From: Endozoicomonas sp965196975
GTDB lineage: Bacteria > Pseudomonadota > Gammaproteobacteria > Pseudomonadales > Endozoicomonadaceae
Reading direction: 5' to 3'
DNA: 64,000 nt
Assembly (NCBI RefSeq): GCF_965196975.1
Contig: NZ_OZ239981.1
Coordinates: 1,674,001 to 1,738,000 of the forward strand
Shown here: piece by piece, positions 18,994 to 29,009 of the stretch
Layout: every line of letters begins with the position of its first letter
Numbering within the stretch: the first letter of the stretch is position 1
Program-made: the position numbers and the translations under genes
Notes under the pieces: model-generated
Told to the model about the DNA's origin: nothing
The model's input: the letters and a program-made list of their open reading frames with translations, nothing else
The model's database searches: none

Positions 18994-19818
18994 ATGCATC
19001 GACGATTCAGGAAAAGGACCAAAAGCAGTCTCTCTGACCGGATTGGGGACTTGCGTCAGTGGTTGGAGACCGACTCAGGAAAATTACTGGTCGAGTATGA
19101 AAAGAGCCTTCTGGAACGGGAGCTTAGTACAATATTTGGTTTCCATGCTGGACAATACTCGGCGTCCTGGCATAAAGACCTTATGTTCAGCAGTCCGGTG
19201 AGAAGGCAGTTTATCCTGGGTTGCAGCTATCTTTCTGACTGCCCGAGACCTCAGGTCACGGCTGATCCTCATTACTGGCCAATTTCTCCGGGCAGTCTGG
19301 ACCTGGTTTTGCTGCAGCATACTCTGGAGATTGCGGACAGCCCACACCGTTTACTGAGTGAAGCGGCGAATACCATTATTCCGGATGGTAAACTGGTGAT
19401 TATAGGCTTCAACCCCTTTAGTCTAACTAATATCGTACGGTTCTGTGTGCCCAGTCAGCGCCGTTTGCTAAGTGATGCCCATTTTATATCGCCTTCCAGG
19501 TTGAAAGACTGGCTTGCTTTGTTGAACTTCAATGTTGAAAGAGTGGTATATGGTGGTTATGTTCACCCACTGAAGCGATTTTTTACCGGGTTGAGGGGCG
19601 ACCTTATTGAAGAGCGGCTTGGGCAGCTTCAGATACCGGTTGGTGGTTTTTACATGATGATTGCTACCCGTGAAACCCCAGGGCTGACACCGGTAAGAAA
19701 GGTGTGGTCTGATGTGCGCAGGCGTTTTGTCGGTCAACCATTGACCCGCCCCAGTGCTGGTAGAACCAGCACCGTGAAAGTAAACAGAGACTGGAGTTCT
19801 TTTGAGTCAGACAGTTGA
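18994..19818 (+). CDS. YafS-like SAM-dependent methyltransferase
   Basis: 274 residues, class I methyltransferase-like (type 11). The segment 'WPISPGSLDLVLLQHTLEIA' followed by 'LSEAANTIIPDGKLVIIGFNP' is the post-motif region of this family. The N-terminal SAM-binding glycine motif is weak, as is common in YafS relatives. Its position between gloB and rnhA is the same as E. coli yafS. The stop overlaps the start of rnhA by 17 bases, so the two are translationally coupled. The substrate is unknown. Confidence 0.85.
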   Translation: MHRRFRKRTKSSLSDRIGDLRQWLETDSGKLLVEYEKSLLERELSTIFGFHAGQYSASWHKDLMFSSPVRRQFILGCSYLSDCPRPQVTADPHYWPISPGSLDLVLLQHTLEIADSPHRLLSEAANTIIPDGKLVIIGFNPFSLTNIVRFCVPSQRRLLSDAHFISPSRLKDWLALLNFNVERVVYGGYVHPLKRFFTGLRGDLIEERLGQLQIPVGGFYMMIATRETPGLTPVRKVWSDVRRRFVGQPLTRPSAGRTSTVKVNRDWSSFESDS

Positions 19819-20242
19819 AATTTTTACCGATGGGGCCTGTAAAGGTAACCCCGGGCCTGGTGGCTGGGGGGTTTTACTCCGTTACGGTAACGTAGAGAAA
19901 GAGCTTTTTGGCGGTGAACCTGAAACCACGAATAACCGGATGGAACTGATGGCTGCGATTGAAGGGCTCAAGGCTTTGAAGCGGTCCTGCTCCATTATTC
20001 TTACCACCGATTCCCAGTATGTCCGAAAGGGTATCACGGAATGGATGACAGGCTGGAAACGGAAAAACTGGAAAACCGCTGCTGGTAAGCCGGTCAAGAA
20101 TCAGGATCTCTGGCAACTGCTGGACGAACAGAGTCAGCGTCATGATATCGATTGGCGTTGGATTAAAGGTCATGCTGGCCATCGTGAAAATGAAATTGCT
20201 GACCAGCTGGCCTGTAAGGGAGCGGAAGCATTCAAAAAATAG
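19802..20242 (+). CDS. rnhA: ribonuclease HI
   Basis: 146 residues. Degrades the RNA strand of RNA-DNA hybrids. The catalytic acids sit in 'IFTDGACKGNPGPGGWG', 'NNRMELMAAIEGL', 'LTTDSQYVRKGI' and 'GHAGHRENEIADQLA', the full D-E-D-D set with the H-loop. Length matches the bacterial type I enzyme. It overlaps the methyltransferase gene and is followed 37 bases later by dnaQ, reproducing the conserved rnhA-dnaQ pair. Confidence 0.98.
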   Translation: MSQTVEIFTDGACKGNPGPGGWGVLLRYGNVEKELFGGEPETTNNRMELMAAIEGLKALKRSCSIILTTDSQYVRKGITEWMTGWKRKNWKTAAGKPVKNQDLWQLLDEQSQRHDIDWRWIKGHAGHRENEIADQLACKGAEAFKK

Positions 20243-20279
20243 ACTTCCTCTCTGGTAAAGATTTGAGAACAGCTAACCC

Positions 20280-20996
20280 ATGCGACAGATAATTCTTGAT
20301 ACAGAAACCACCGGTATTGACCCTAAGCAGGGGCACCGAGTCATTGAAATCGGCTGTGTGGAGATGATTGACCGGAAGTTGACCGGTAATCACTACCATG
20401 TGTATATCAATCCACAGCGAGTCGTAGAGCAGGAAGCCATTGAGGTACATGGTATTACCAATGAGTTTCTGGTAGATAAACCGGTGTTCAGTGCCATTGC
20501 CGATGAGTTTCTCGAGTATATCCGCGGAGCTGAACTGGTGATTCACAATGCGGCGTTCGATGTGGGCTTTATCAATCATGAGTTTTCGTTGTTACGCCGT
20601 GGTTTCCCTAACGTAGATGACTGTTGCGGTGTGCTTGATACTCTGGCGCTTGCCAGGAAAAAGCACCCTGGGCAGAAGAACAATCTGGACGCTTTATGTA
20701 AGCGGTACTTTATTGATAATTCCTCCCGAACCCTGCATGGCGCGCTGTTAGACTCAGAGATTCTGGCTGAAGTCTACCTTGCCATGACCGGTGGGCAGAC
20801 TGCACTTTCGCTGGGAAGCAGTGATGATGGTGCCGGCGATTCGGAAGAGGGCGGTAGCACTATCCGGCGACTGGCTGCTGGCCGGCCGGCACTTCGGGTC
20901 ATCTCTGCCAGTGATAGTGAGTTGCAGAATCATCAAAACAAGCTGGAACAGATTCAAAAGCAGTCTGGCAATTGTCTGTGGCTTTCTAACGACTAG
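20280..20996 (+). CDS. dnaQ: DNA polymerase III epsilon subunit (proofreading exonuclease)
   Basis: 238 residues. 3'-5' exonuclease of the DEDDh class: ExoI 'ILDTETTGID', ExoII 'LVIHNAAFDVGFINHE', ExoIII 'RTLHGALLDSEILAEVYL'. The C-terminal segment after residue 190 is the flexible tether that binds the alpha subunit. Codirectional with rnhA in the same order as in E. coli, here without the divergent overlap known from enterics. Confidence 0.97.
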   Translation: MRQIILDTETTGIDPKQGHRVIEIGCVEMIDRKLTGNHYHVYINPQRVVEQEAIEVHGITNEFLVDKPVFSAIADEFLEYIRGAELVIHNAAFDVGFINHEFSLLRRGFPNVDDCCGVLDTLALARKKHPGQKNNLDALCKRYFIDNSSRTLHGALLDSEILAEVYLAMTGGQTALSLGSSDDGAGDSEEGGSTIRRLAAGRPALRVISASDSELQNHQNKLEQIQKQSGNCLWLSND

Positions 20997-21052
20997 TCCC
21001 ACTTCAGATAATTCTACCCTGCAATATATGGAACGGAATCAAGGAGTCAGCT

Positions 21053-21886
21053 TTGCAGCTGGATCATGATCATACTGGTGTATTCAACGTGAACTATTTG
21101 CCATTGCAAGGCCTGAAAACGGAACTGAGTGCTGAGTGCTGGCTGGTGCTGTTTGAAGGGCAGGTTGTTCTTAATGACGAAGGCTCTGGAGAAAATTTCC
21201 TCTGGTACCGTCTTGAAAAGTTTCAGTCGGTGATAAAACAAGATGAGATAGTCACGGGTTATTTTCATGGAAAGGCAGTTGGAGTGGTTGAACTCACAAC
21301 TCTGCCGCTGGAAGCTGATACTGTCAGTTTCAGGTCATTACTGTCCGTGTCAGACTCAACAACGTATAGCTTTATTAGTCATGGCCTGCAGATCCTGACA
21401 TCACGCAGTGAGCATGCCTTTTGTGGCTGTTGTGGCCATCAGACGCGGGAAAAGGAGGGGGAGTGGGCGATGGTTTGCCCTGAATGCGGACACCATGCTT
21501 ACCCCAGAATCTCTCCCTGTGTCATTGTCCTGGTGACGCGGGGAGATAAAATGCTTCTGGTTCGACATCATCGCCATGGTAAAGAATCAACCATGCATAC
21601 GCTGGTGGCGGGTTTTATTGAGCCTGGTGAGAGTGCTGAAGATGCCGTTCATCGAGAGGTATTTGAAGAAACGGGTCTTAGGTTGGGAAAACTCCATTAC
21701 TGTTTCAGTCAGAGCTGGCCATTTCCTCACTCATTGATGATGGGATTTCATGCGGAATATAAAAGTGGTGAGCTTATCCTTGAAGAGGAAGAGCTCTGTT
21801 TTGGTGGCTGGTTCCATCGAGATAACCCGCCAGACCTGCCACCGGAATTTACCATCGCCAGCAAGCTGGTGGATGTTTTTATGTGA
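21053..21886 (+). CDS. nudC: NAD(+) diphosphatase / RNA NAD-decapping hydrolase
   Basis: 277 residues. Nudix hydrolase acting on NADH/NAD and NAD-capped RNA. The zinc ribbon 'CGCCGH...CPECGH' lies at about residues 124-144. The Nudix box begins 'GFIEPGESAEDAVHREVFEE' and continues TGL. It is followed by the NudC family motif 'SQSWPFPHSLM', whose canonical form is SQPWPFPxS. The start is TTG at 21053 with AAGGAG eight bases before it; no ATG gives a full-length product. Length is normal for the family. Confidence 0.95.
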   Translation: MQLDHDHTGVFNVNYLPLQGLKTELSAECWLVLFEGQVVLNDEGSGENFLWYRLEKFQSVIKQDEIVTGYFHGKAVGVVELTTLPLEADTVSFRSLLSVSDSTTYSFISHGLQILTSRSEHAFCGCCGHQTREKEGEWAMVCPECGHHAYPRISPCVIVLVTRGDKMLLVRHHRHGKESTMHTLVAGFIEPGESAEDAVHREVFEETGLRLGKLHYCFSQSWPFPHSLMMGFHAEYKSGELILEEEELCFGGWFHRDNPPDLPPEFTIASKLVDVFM

Positions 21887-22005
21887 TATTATCCAATCAT
21901 ATTTATTAATCAATAATACATTATCTCAAAATCCTGCAAACAGGTTGTTCATGAAGGATTAACCTGACTTCTGGCGGATAAATAAAACAAAAAGGAGGAG
22001 ATTAA

Positions 22006-22356
22006 ATGAAGCACACAGGAAGTTGTCATTGTAAAGCGATCAGCTTTGAGTTTGAGGGGCCGGAAATTGACTCAGGGCTCAGGTGCAACTGCTCGATCTG
22101 TGTTCGCAAAGGTGCCGTCATGACGGCATTTATAGTAGATCCAGACGAGATGTACATTGACGATAAACAGGGCTTACTTGGACACTATGAATTTGGCAGT
22201 GGAGTTGCCAGACATTACTTTTGCCGTGCCTGTGGAATCTATCCTTTTCACCAGACACTGCGTAAGAAAGATCACTACCGAATCAATATTGGCTGCCTGG
22301 AAAACATCGATTCGTTATCAATACCGTATGAAGTTTTTGATGGTGCTTCGCTATAA
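22006..22356 (+). CDS. GFA/CENP-V family zinc protein
   Basis: 116 residues. The N-terminal 'GSCHCKAI', central 'CNCSICVRKGA' and 'YFCRACGIYPFH' supply the cysteine pairs that bind two zinc ions in the glutathione-dependent formaldehyde-activating family. A strong AAAGGAGG lies just before the start. The true substrate is not predictable; most members are not formaldehyde enzymes. It is a single gene convergent with pilE. Confidence 0.92.
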   Translation: MKHTGSCHCKAISFEFEGPEIDSGLRCNCSICVRKGAVMTAFIVDPDEMYIDDKQGLLGHYEFGSGVARHYFCRACGIYPFHQTLRKKDHYRINIGCLENIDSLSIPYEVFDGASL

Positions 22357-22379
22357 AATCAGCTGATCAATATTGAAAC

Positions 22380-22775
22380 TTACCACTTCCCCGATTTGCT
22401 GCCTAATGAGTTCAGGCTCAGGTTGCCATCGGATACCTGGCCCCCCTGGGGCGTGGCAATCAAGACAAACCCATCAGTACAGGCGAATGCATCACCAGCA
22501 TTGCCACAGGCAGCGCTGATGGAATACCAGCCATCCTCAGAAATATAGGGGTTCGCATTCAGGCCTAGGTTGGTTAAATCAGAAGTGTATTGATGGTTAT
22601 CCAGGAAAAACTGCTCCTGTCTTCCAGCAATGTCCAGTAGTGCCGACTGACCTTCGGCCCGTCGACCATTCTGCATATAACTCTGGTAGCTTGGTAGTGC
22701 AATCGAGGCCAGAATACCGACAATAACCACCGCAATCATCAGTTCGATAAGCGTAAAACCTGAAGCGTTTCCCAT
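22380..22775 (-). CDS. pilE: type IV pilin-like protein PilE
   Basis: 131 residues. Short class III leader 'MGNASG' cut before 'FTLIELMIAVVIVGILASIA', then a hydrophobic helix with Glu5. The soluble domain has a cysteine pair near 'AACGNAGDAFACTDG'. AGGAG precedes the start. It lies 23 bases downstream of pilY1 and is the last gene of the leftward minor-pilin cluster. It is a component of the tip or priming complex of type IV pili. Confidence 0.92.
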   Translation of the reverse strand: MGNASGFTLIELMIAVVIVGILASIALPSYQSYMQNGRRAEGQSALLDIAGRQEQFFLDNHQYTSDLTNLGLNANPYISEDGWYSISAACGNAGDAFACTDGFVLIATPQGGQVSDGNLSLNSLGSKSGKW

Positions 22776-22798
22776 GATATTGTACTCCTGTTGTCTTG

Positions 22799-24628
22799 TT
22801 ATTGTTCGATCCAGCCACTGCGATGAATACCGACTTCGTTAGTAGCACCGCTATATCCGGTATTCAAATCGATCAGGTTACTGCCTTCACCAAGAGAGAC
22901 GATGGTGGCATCACCCGGTGTACCAACGACAGAAAGCAGTGAAAAGCGGTCATCAGCCTGTTTGTCACTATCGCCATCAACGTCACGTATGGCTGATGCA
23001 GTATGCAAATCTAAAACATAGAAACGACTGGATCCAACACTGGGAGTACATATATTCGCGCCAGGTGCGGATGATGGGGAATAGGTGCTATAGAGCAGCT
23101 GGCCGCTGTATACATCACCCGTTGTTGTGGTTTTTTCGCCTGAAGCAGAAAGGTTTATATACCAGCCACTTTTCGTGTCCAGCAATGACATACCCGTAGC
23201 TTTTTCCTGATCAGTACCCTGTTGAATCAAGTTGCTACTGGCATTGTATAGGCTGTTATGAGAAATCACATTGGGTGATGTTGTGCAGTCATTACAAGTT
23301 CCAAAGCGGGTATAGAAAATATTGGTATCCCTGATTACGTAGTAACGGTCAGTATTTGTTGTTGCCATTGGGTTGGCTCTGTTACCACTACCCAGTACCA
23401 CTGCATCATATGAAGTTCCTCTGTGCGTGGTTCTGACCAGTTCCGGTTGGTACATAAAGCGCCGATCACTGCTCACATCAGGTGAAGGCCGAACATCGGT
23501 TTCATCTGCCCCCAGTTCCGCCAATTTTATCATCGACCATATTGGGCTTTCTGCATTGGGTGCATTCGCATCCAGATAACCCTTGCCAATGTCAATCCTG
23601 AAAACATTGCCGCCGGTATCGGAAAAATAAACCCGATCAGTCAAGCCATCCCCATTACTGTCCATGGGGGCAGGTGATGAGACAACGCTCCATTTGAGAA
23701 GGCTGCTTTCGAACTGCACTGGATTTGCCGTTGAGATATCATCCGGTGCAGTAAATGATTTAACGAGTGCTCCTGTTGCCGCATCGACAAAAAATAACCC
23801 TCGTCCTTTTTGAGAATACTTTCTGACGGTATGCGTATCACCATTGGCATCGGTGAAAGCTTCACCATTGCGATCATCATCATTTGTACTGTCATAGCCT
23901 GCACCAAATGCCAACACATACTTGTAATTAATGGTGTTTGTTGTAATGCCTGACTCTGTTGTTGAAATAACTTCACGATGACCCGGAATAATCATAGGTA
24001 CTGGAGTGGACCAGCTTTGCCCCAGTTCTGAATATCCAGCAGTTTGATTATCAATACGCCAGAGCAGGGTGGGGGCACCGTCCGGATTGGATACATCAAT
24101 GGCGTAATAACTGCTGCCTCCCCTACGCATACCAAAATAGAGAATCATCCGGTCCCCATCGGCATGCTTGATATTGCCATCATTATTGTAATCAAGTCGT
24201 ATCACACTGACCTGGCCGTCAAGTCCATAGGGGTGGCCAACGTCATCACGGTTCTCATAGAGCTTTGGAATGTTGCTTGCTGTTTCACCCGCAAAGAAGG
24301 ACCAGTTTTCAATAACAGAATTACCCTGGTCTTCTATAAAATGAAGCATTCCGTAGTTTGTGCCAAAAACCAGACGTAAATTTGGGTTGGTGTCATTGTA
24401 TTCAGTACCGGTTCCGTCAGTATCTCCATAATTCAAAGTAACGGGTCTGGAATGAAGAATATCCCCCAGCACCCAGCTGAGTGTATTACCATCATTATCG
24501 AGCCCCTTGACCCAGTTAATCAGGTTTGCAGTGGTATAGTTTGCGGTATCATTAATACCAAATCTTGAAACATCAATATTGTCCACCGAACCCAGATATT
24601 CAATGCCTGAGTTGTTAACAAGGTTTGT
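22799..24628 (-). pseudogene. pilY1: pilY1, C-terminal part after an in-frame stop
   Basis: The frame is the same as that of the upstream part (24629-26113), separated only by the TAA at 24629-24631. Immediately after the stop it reads 'TNLVNNSGIEYLGSVDN'. An internal GTG at 24586 could start translation of 595 codons, but no ribosome site is seen. It carries the beta-propeller of PilY1 with calcium-loop motifs such as 'DYNNDGNIKHADGD' and 'DSNGDGLTDR' and ends near 'DVDGDSDKQADD'. In PilY1 this domain sets pilus extension and retraction. Homologues have a Tyr in the comparable place ('IYTNL'), so a TAT/TAC to TAA change is likely. Confidence 0.85.
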
Positions 24629-26113
24629 TTAGAAAGTCCCACGGGCATTTAACAGTGCCGCACCCAGTCCACCGCTGCCGACTTCACTGCCATCATTTAT
24701 GGTATTCCAGTAGGTGCTGCGGCCATCGGCAATACGATTGCTGCCATCGTCTAATGCTGGGTCACATCCACGATCAACCACTATACCCGGTGTATGAATA
24801 TCAAGGGCAGTACAGCCAGGTGTTGAGTCTCCTTTATATATCTTCAGCTTCTTGAGGTTACCCGTCCAGCGGGATGACTCAGAGGGGAGGAACATTGCGT
24901 AGTAAGCGTTATCCAGTGATTCCGTTCTTTTGAAACTGTTTACGGCAACGGCAGGAGATACAAAAGTACTGGTTTGTTGCAGAATTTCTCCAAGTGCTCC
25001 CTGGAATGCTGCCGCAATATCATTAACGACAACACAGCCGGTTGTTGAGTCTGTATTGGTTCCAACAGTTGTATAACAGACACCATTTCCCTTATCTGCG
25101 GTATCTCTCAATAATTGCTGGTCTGTCGCAAAGCCAATGGTGTAAGTGAACGCCTTCTGGTTTCCAGTGGATGAATCATTATCAAGCCCGCCGCTTCCCG
25201 GGTTGGCTAAATATTCAGCCAGCTTTGGTAGGCAGTTCTCACTCATTTCACCGCTATTATCTTCGTAATCATCGCATGCAGTAATTCGTGTAGTGCCGCC
25301 AACTTTTAAATTCGTGTCAGATTTTATTGTGCTGTTGACACTGGATTCTGAGCTAGGCTCACCATCTGTGACATAGATGATATAAAGGTTTTGACATGGC
25401 TTTACTAAAGGAACATCGCCATACTCATCCGTAGTTTTGTATTGACTCCCAATCTGACTTTCAACACTTGTGTCACGACTACTGGTGTATTGTGCTCTGT
25501 ATAAATTTCTCCCAGTAAAGAAATTGAGAACTTCATAGTAGGCACCACATAAGGGTGTGCCACCATCAGGGGTCAGATTGCTTAAATCATTAACAATTGT
25601 ACTGCCATTTTCTGAGATACTATGACGTATATATCCGCCATAGCCGCTATAGTCACCATCAATAAAAGCTGCTAATCCAAAGTCCACATTCTGATTGTCA
25701 TTGATCAGCTGTGTGATGGACTCTCTCGCAAGAGTAATTCGCCTGGGTGCATCCTCTTCAAACCAGTTTAAATAGTTGCCGATACATTCGACTCGTTTTC
25801 TATTTTTACCATTAATCTCTACCCATATGGTATTACAGGGGCTTCCTTCTGTAACAAGGTCACTGTCAAACTTGACAATATGAATACCATTGCTGGTGTA
25901 ATCGCCGCTATAAATGGTATTTGCATCGTAGTCTGCTTTTGGGGCATCCCAACCCATACTTCCAGAAGTGTCCAGGATGATCATCACCTGAGGTCGGGCG
26001 TTATTATTGATATTTGCACCGGTAAACAGCTCGGTATCATCAGACAGACCAGTCAGTGAGAATAGAAAAAGAGCAGAAAGCACTGCTATTCTTTTTAAAC
26101 TTTTGAAAGTCAC
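24629..26113 (-). pseudogene. pilY1: pilY1, N-terminal part (VWA domain) ending at a nonsense codon
   Basis: 494 codons with a Sec signal peptide ('LSALFLFSLTGLS') and a von Willebrand A domain with the MIDAS motif 'DTSGSM'. A Cys-containing loop region lies around residues 220-310. This is the tip adhesin and regulatory half of PilY1. Translation ends at TAA 24629-24631, and the frame then continues for another 609 codons. Together they give about 1104 codons, the normal length. It is either a true nonsense mutation, phase variation by readthrough, or a sequencing error. It follows pilX by 83 bases. Confidence 0.88.
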
Positions 26114-26196
26114 TTTAGCTCATACCTTACGACTAAATTTTATTCTTTTTATGCCCAATATGGTGGCATAAGACCAATTCCTAGCTGCCATGCAGT

Positions 26197-26754
26197 CTAG
26201 GGGCTGGCAGATAACGGTGTACTGCCTATGACCACATTCTGGTCGCCGTGAGCTGAACCTCCCTGCTCACCTAACATCACTTTATAGGTGTTCATGGCCA
26301 GCGAGGTTGTTATGCCTGACTGCGCACTGTCCGTTTGAATCTGATAAAACTCAACACTGTATTTACCAACTCCACTGGCATTTTCACTGCGGGGTACCGT
26401 CTGACTGGATGCCTGATAATGGATACTTGGACTGGGTGCTGCATTATTAGCACCACAGGTATGGGCCGTCTGCTGAGCCTGTGTCAGTGAACTGTCTGGA
26501 TCGATTGGGTTATAGGGAGCGTGTTCTGCGCCACAGACTCCCCGGTCAAATTCGGACATATCCATAACAGCAATCTGGTTGAGCGTTGCCTGCGCCTGAT
26601 TAAACGTGATCAGTTTTATTTCCGCATTGGCTATCATGCGTGGTGATCTACTGGATTGGTTCACCAGTGTGACAGCAATCGTGGTCAGCATCATGAGAAA
26701 CAACAGTGATACCATCAGAATCATGCCGCTCTGTTGTGATTTGAACTGTTTCAT
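26197..26754 (-). CDS. pilX: minor pilin assembly protein PilX
   Basis: 185 residues. Prepilin-type N-terminus 'QQSGMILMVSLLFLMMLTTI', in which the residue after the cleavage Gly is Met and Glu5 is absent, as is common in PilX. The PilX N-terminal (PilX_N) pattern 'NQSSRSPRMIANAE' follows. Two cysteines lie in the soluble part. It is spaced 6 bases from pilW, so the two genes are one operon. PilX joins the PilVWXE complex that primes pilus assembly. Confidence 0.9.
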   Translation of the reverse strand: MKQFKSQQSGMILMVSLLFLMMLTTIAVTLVNQSSRSPRMIANAEIKLITFNQAQATLNQIAVMDMSEFDRGVCGAEHAPYNPIDPDSSLTQAQQTAHTCGANNAAPSPSIHYQASSQTVPRSENASGVGKYSVEFYQIQTDSAQSGITTSLAMNTYKVMLGEQGGSAHGDQNVVIGSTPLSASP

Positions 26755-26760
26755 CTCTGG

Positions 26761-27693
26761 TCACCGATAGGCATGGTTGTATAGATAGATGGTGGTACTG
26801 GCTAAACGACGATGACGATTATCACCATCGGGCTGAACGGTAATATCACCCATCTGGTAGGTGCGATGGTCCTCATAATTATTGACCTGATCCGTTGTGG
26901 TCAGCAGGTAGAGCTTAATGCTCTGTACTTCATTCCATTGCTGTTCAGTCCAGGTGTTTGTGTTAGCTGGTGTTCCCTGATAACGATTAATCTGGCCATC
27001 GCCGTCATCATCAATGCCCAAAAATACCCGCATGGCTTCAATGTTGTTGGCGAGTGTGGTTTCGACCAGTGCGTCATTGGCCAGACGGGTCAGTTTTAAC
27101 TGATTATCCCGAAGATAAAACAGGCTGAACTGGTATTCACGGACCTCCTGATCGTCAGAAATCAATGGGGCTGTGGCTGAACGAAAAAGACGGCCTTCCT
27201 GGGTATTGGCGACTAGATAGTTAGTGTTTGTCAGAGGAGTGTTCACCACTTCGCCGACGGCTCCCCTGAAAAGTAGCCAGTCAGAAGGCAAGCCATCTGC
27301 AGCCGTATAGTTACCGGTCTGACCTGCAGCACATCCGAAAATATCGTTACTGGCTCGGCCAGCCATAAATGCGGGGGAAGGGGTTAGTGCAGCAGCAATT
27401 CCGCTGCAATCATCAGTAACCGTCAGACCATTTTGGCTGATGCTTCCTGGAGGTAAGCCATTGTTATACCCGGCAGACCGGAGATCACGTGAAATGATCG
27501 TCAATGCAGTGCGGGCATTATCATTCAGAGTAATCATTGCGCTGCTGTCACGCTGAGTAGTCAATGTGTTCAGATAGAGAACGGCCACACCCGCAAGCAG
27601 AAATAACGACAGGGTGACAGCGACCATCAGTTCAACCAGGGTAAACCCCTGTTGTCTATTATGACTGGTGATAACCCATGAGATTTTTATCAT
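26761..27693 (-). CDS. pilW: minor pilin PilW
   Basis: About 310 residues from the preferred ATG at 27693, which has AGGAAAG upstream; an earlier GTG at 27720 is possible. The prepilin cleavage site is in 'NRQQGFTLVELMVAVTLSLF'. The soluble domain has the PilW pattern 'NDNARTALTIISRDLRSAGY'. It is part of the minor pilin priming complex. It lies directly downstream of the frameshifted pilV. Confidence 0.92.
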   Translation of the reverse strand: MIKISWVITSHNRQQGFTLVELMVAVTLSLFLLAGVAVLYLNTLTTQRDSSAMITLNDNARTALTIISRDLRSAGYNNGLPPGSISQNGLTVTDDCSGIAAALTPSPAFMAGRASNDIFGCAAGQTGNYTAADGLPSDWLLFRGAVGEVVNTPLTNTNYLVANTQEGRLFRSATAPLISDDQEVREYQFSLFYLRDNQLKLTRLANDALVETTLANNIEAMRVFLGIDDDGDGQINRYQGTPANTNTWTEQQWNEVQSIKLYLLTTTDQVNNYEDHRTYQMGDITVQPDGDNRHRRLASTTIYLYNHAYR

Positions 27694-27720
27694 GACTTTC
27701 CTCACATCCATGTACTGCAC

Positions 27721-28264
27721 TTAGCTGATGGTGGTTTCTATCACCATGACCCGGCGAAGATCATTATCCACTGTTGATCGATAGTCAGCGTCTCCGCAGG
27801 TAACCGCTGCCCGCGTATCGGGGCGGGTAAATTTTCCCCGCCACACGATGGTCAGGGTTACGTCGGTATTATTGATGTTGATGCATGCCAGTGGTGAAAT
27901 GAGGCCGCCTGCATTGGTATTTGCAGCAGTCTGTACCTCATTACCGTAGAGGGCAGAGCCCCATTGCCAGAGGTCAAAGGCGGCTGTTTGCGCTGGTGTG
28001 CAGTTAGCGTTTGCAGCGTTACACAGTGTTCCCGGTTGAGCTGGGGCGGCAGAAATAGTGCCATTGTAGCTGGCCAGTCCTGAATTATTGGCATGAATCC
28101 GGGCTAAGAGATCCTCAGCCAGTTGTAAGGCAATGGACCGCTGTTGTACTTCGACAATATTCTTTCTGGATTCGACGACCAGGCCAGCTATCCCTAAGTC
28201 CCACTGATATGATGATCATGGCCACCAGCACTTCAATCATGGTAAAGCCGTTATTTCTACTCAT
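27721..28264 (-). pseudogene. pilV: pilV, frameshifted
   Basis: The start at 28264 reads 'MSRNNGFTMIEVLVAMIIIS', the typical PilV prepilin helix. About 20 codons in, near 28193-28203, the frame is lost: the zero frame gives 'VGLRDSWPG' and stops soon after. The +1 frame gives the expected 'LGIAGLVVESRKNIVEVQQR', continues through 'SIALQLAEDLLARIHANNSG' and ends at 27721 with 'VMVIETTIS'. A single 1-base gain or 2-base loss explains it. The priming complex would lack PilV unless the shift is an error in the sequence. Confidence 0.85.
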
Positions 28265-28312
28265 GATTCATTCCCTGCATATTGTTGGTATCCGCCATAC
28301 CTGGCCCTGAAC

Positions 28313-28831
28313 TTACTGGATGAACAGTGATGTAGCACCACCGCTATCAATATTTACTGTTGCGGTATGAGACGCATCCGTATTACTGACAGAAACATTG
28401 GCACCGGTGAAAAGCCCCCGTGCATCAAAGCTGAACTGGGTTGCCGTTGACGTGATGGCGCTACCGGAAAGGGGGGGGAGTTGAAGGATGATGGTACCAT
28501 TTGCGGTTACCGTACCATTACTTCCCGCCCAGCCATTATCGGGTGAAATTACGACATCCGTACCACGAGTGATTGCTTCTGAGCGGGCAAATGCCAGAAT
28601 GCTCTGAATTTCTTCGGCCTGACTGCGAACCTGGTTGTTGGCAATACTCTGGGTAAGAGAAGGGTAAGCAATAGCCGACAGTATACCCAGCACTGCGAGG
28701 GTAATGATCAATTCAACCAGAGTAAAGCCACCCGATTTTTCAAGTGCGCGTTCTCTTATCTTTTCATCCATGGTGTTTTTATTGTTATTAAAAGTCAGGG
28801 ATTGTATATCTTTTCCCGTTTGAGTTCTCAC
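28313..28831 (-). CDS. fimT: FimT/GspH-type pseudopilin
   Basis: 172 residues from 28831 (GTG) or 152 from the ATG at 28771 ('MDEKIRERALEKSGG'), the more usual leader length; neither has a clear ribosome site. The class III signal is cut in 'SGGFTLVELIITLAVLGILS'. The following 'YPSLTQSIANNQVRSQAEEI' and 'FARSEAITRGTDVVIS' fit the GspH/FimT family, whose members bind DNA or act as minor pilins. First gene of the minor-pilin cluster. Confidence 0.88.
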   Translation of the reverse strand: MRTQTGKDIQSLTFNNNKNTMDEKIRERALEKSGGFTLVELIITLAVLGILSAIAYPSLTQSIANNQVRSQAEEIQSILAFARSEAITRGTDVVISPDNGWAGSNGTVTANGTIILQLPPLSGSAITSTATQFSFDARGLFTGANVSVSNTDASHTATVNIDSGGATSLFIQ

Positions 28832-28924
28832 TTCATTCGAGATAAACGGTCGCTATTTACGGATAAGTGGCAATGTAGTATCTGGATGTGAGATAGGTAT
28901 CACACTTATGCGGAGTGCTAGATG

Positions 28925-28957
28925 GTAAAAAACCAGCCTGAGGAGTGTTAGGGCTGG
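28925..28957 (-). terminator. terminator after the SCP2 gene
   Basis: On the minus strand, CCAGCC, a 13-base loop, then GGCTGG is followed by TTTTTT. It lies 50 bases past the stop of the SCP2 gene and before fimT. Confidence 0.75.
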
Positions 28958-29009
28958 CCTTTATGGGATGAGTTTTTCTTAAGACGATATTTCAGTAAAT
29001 AGTCGTCTA

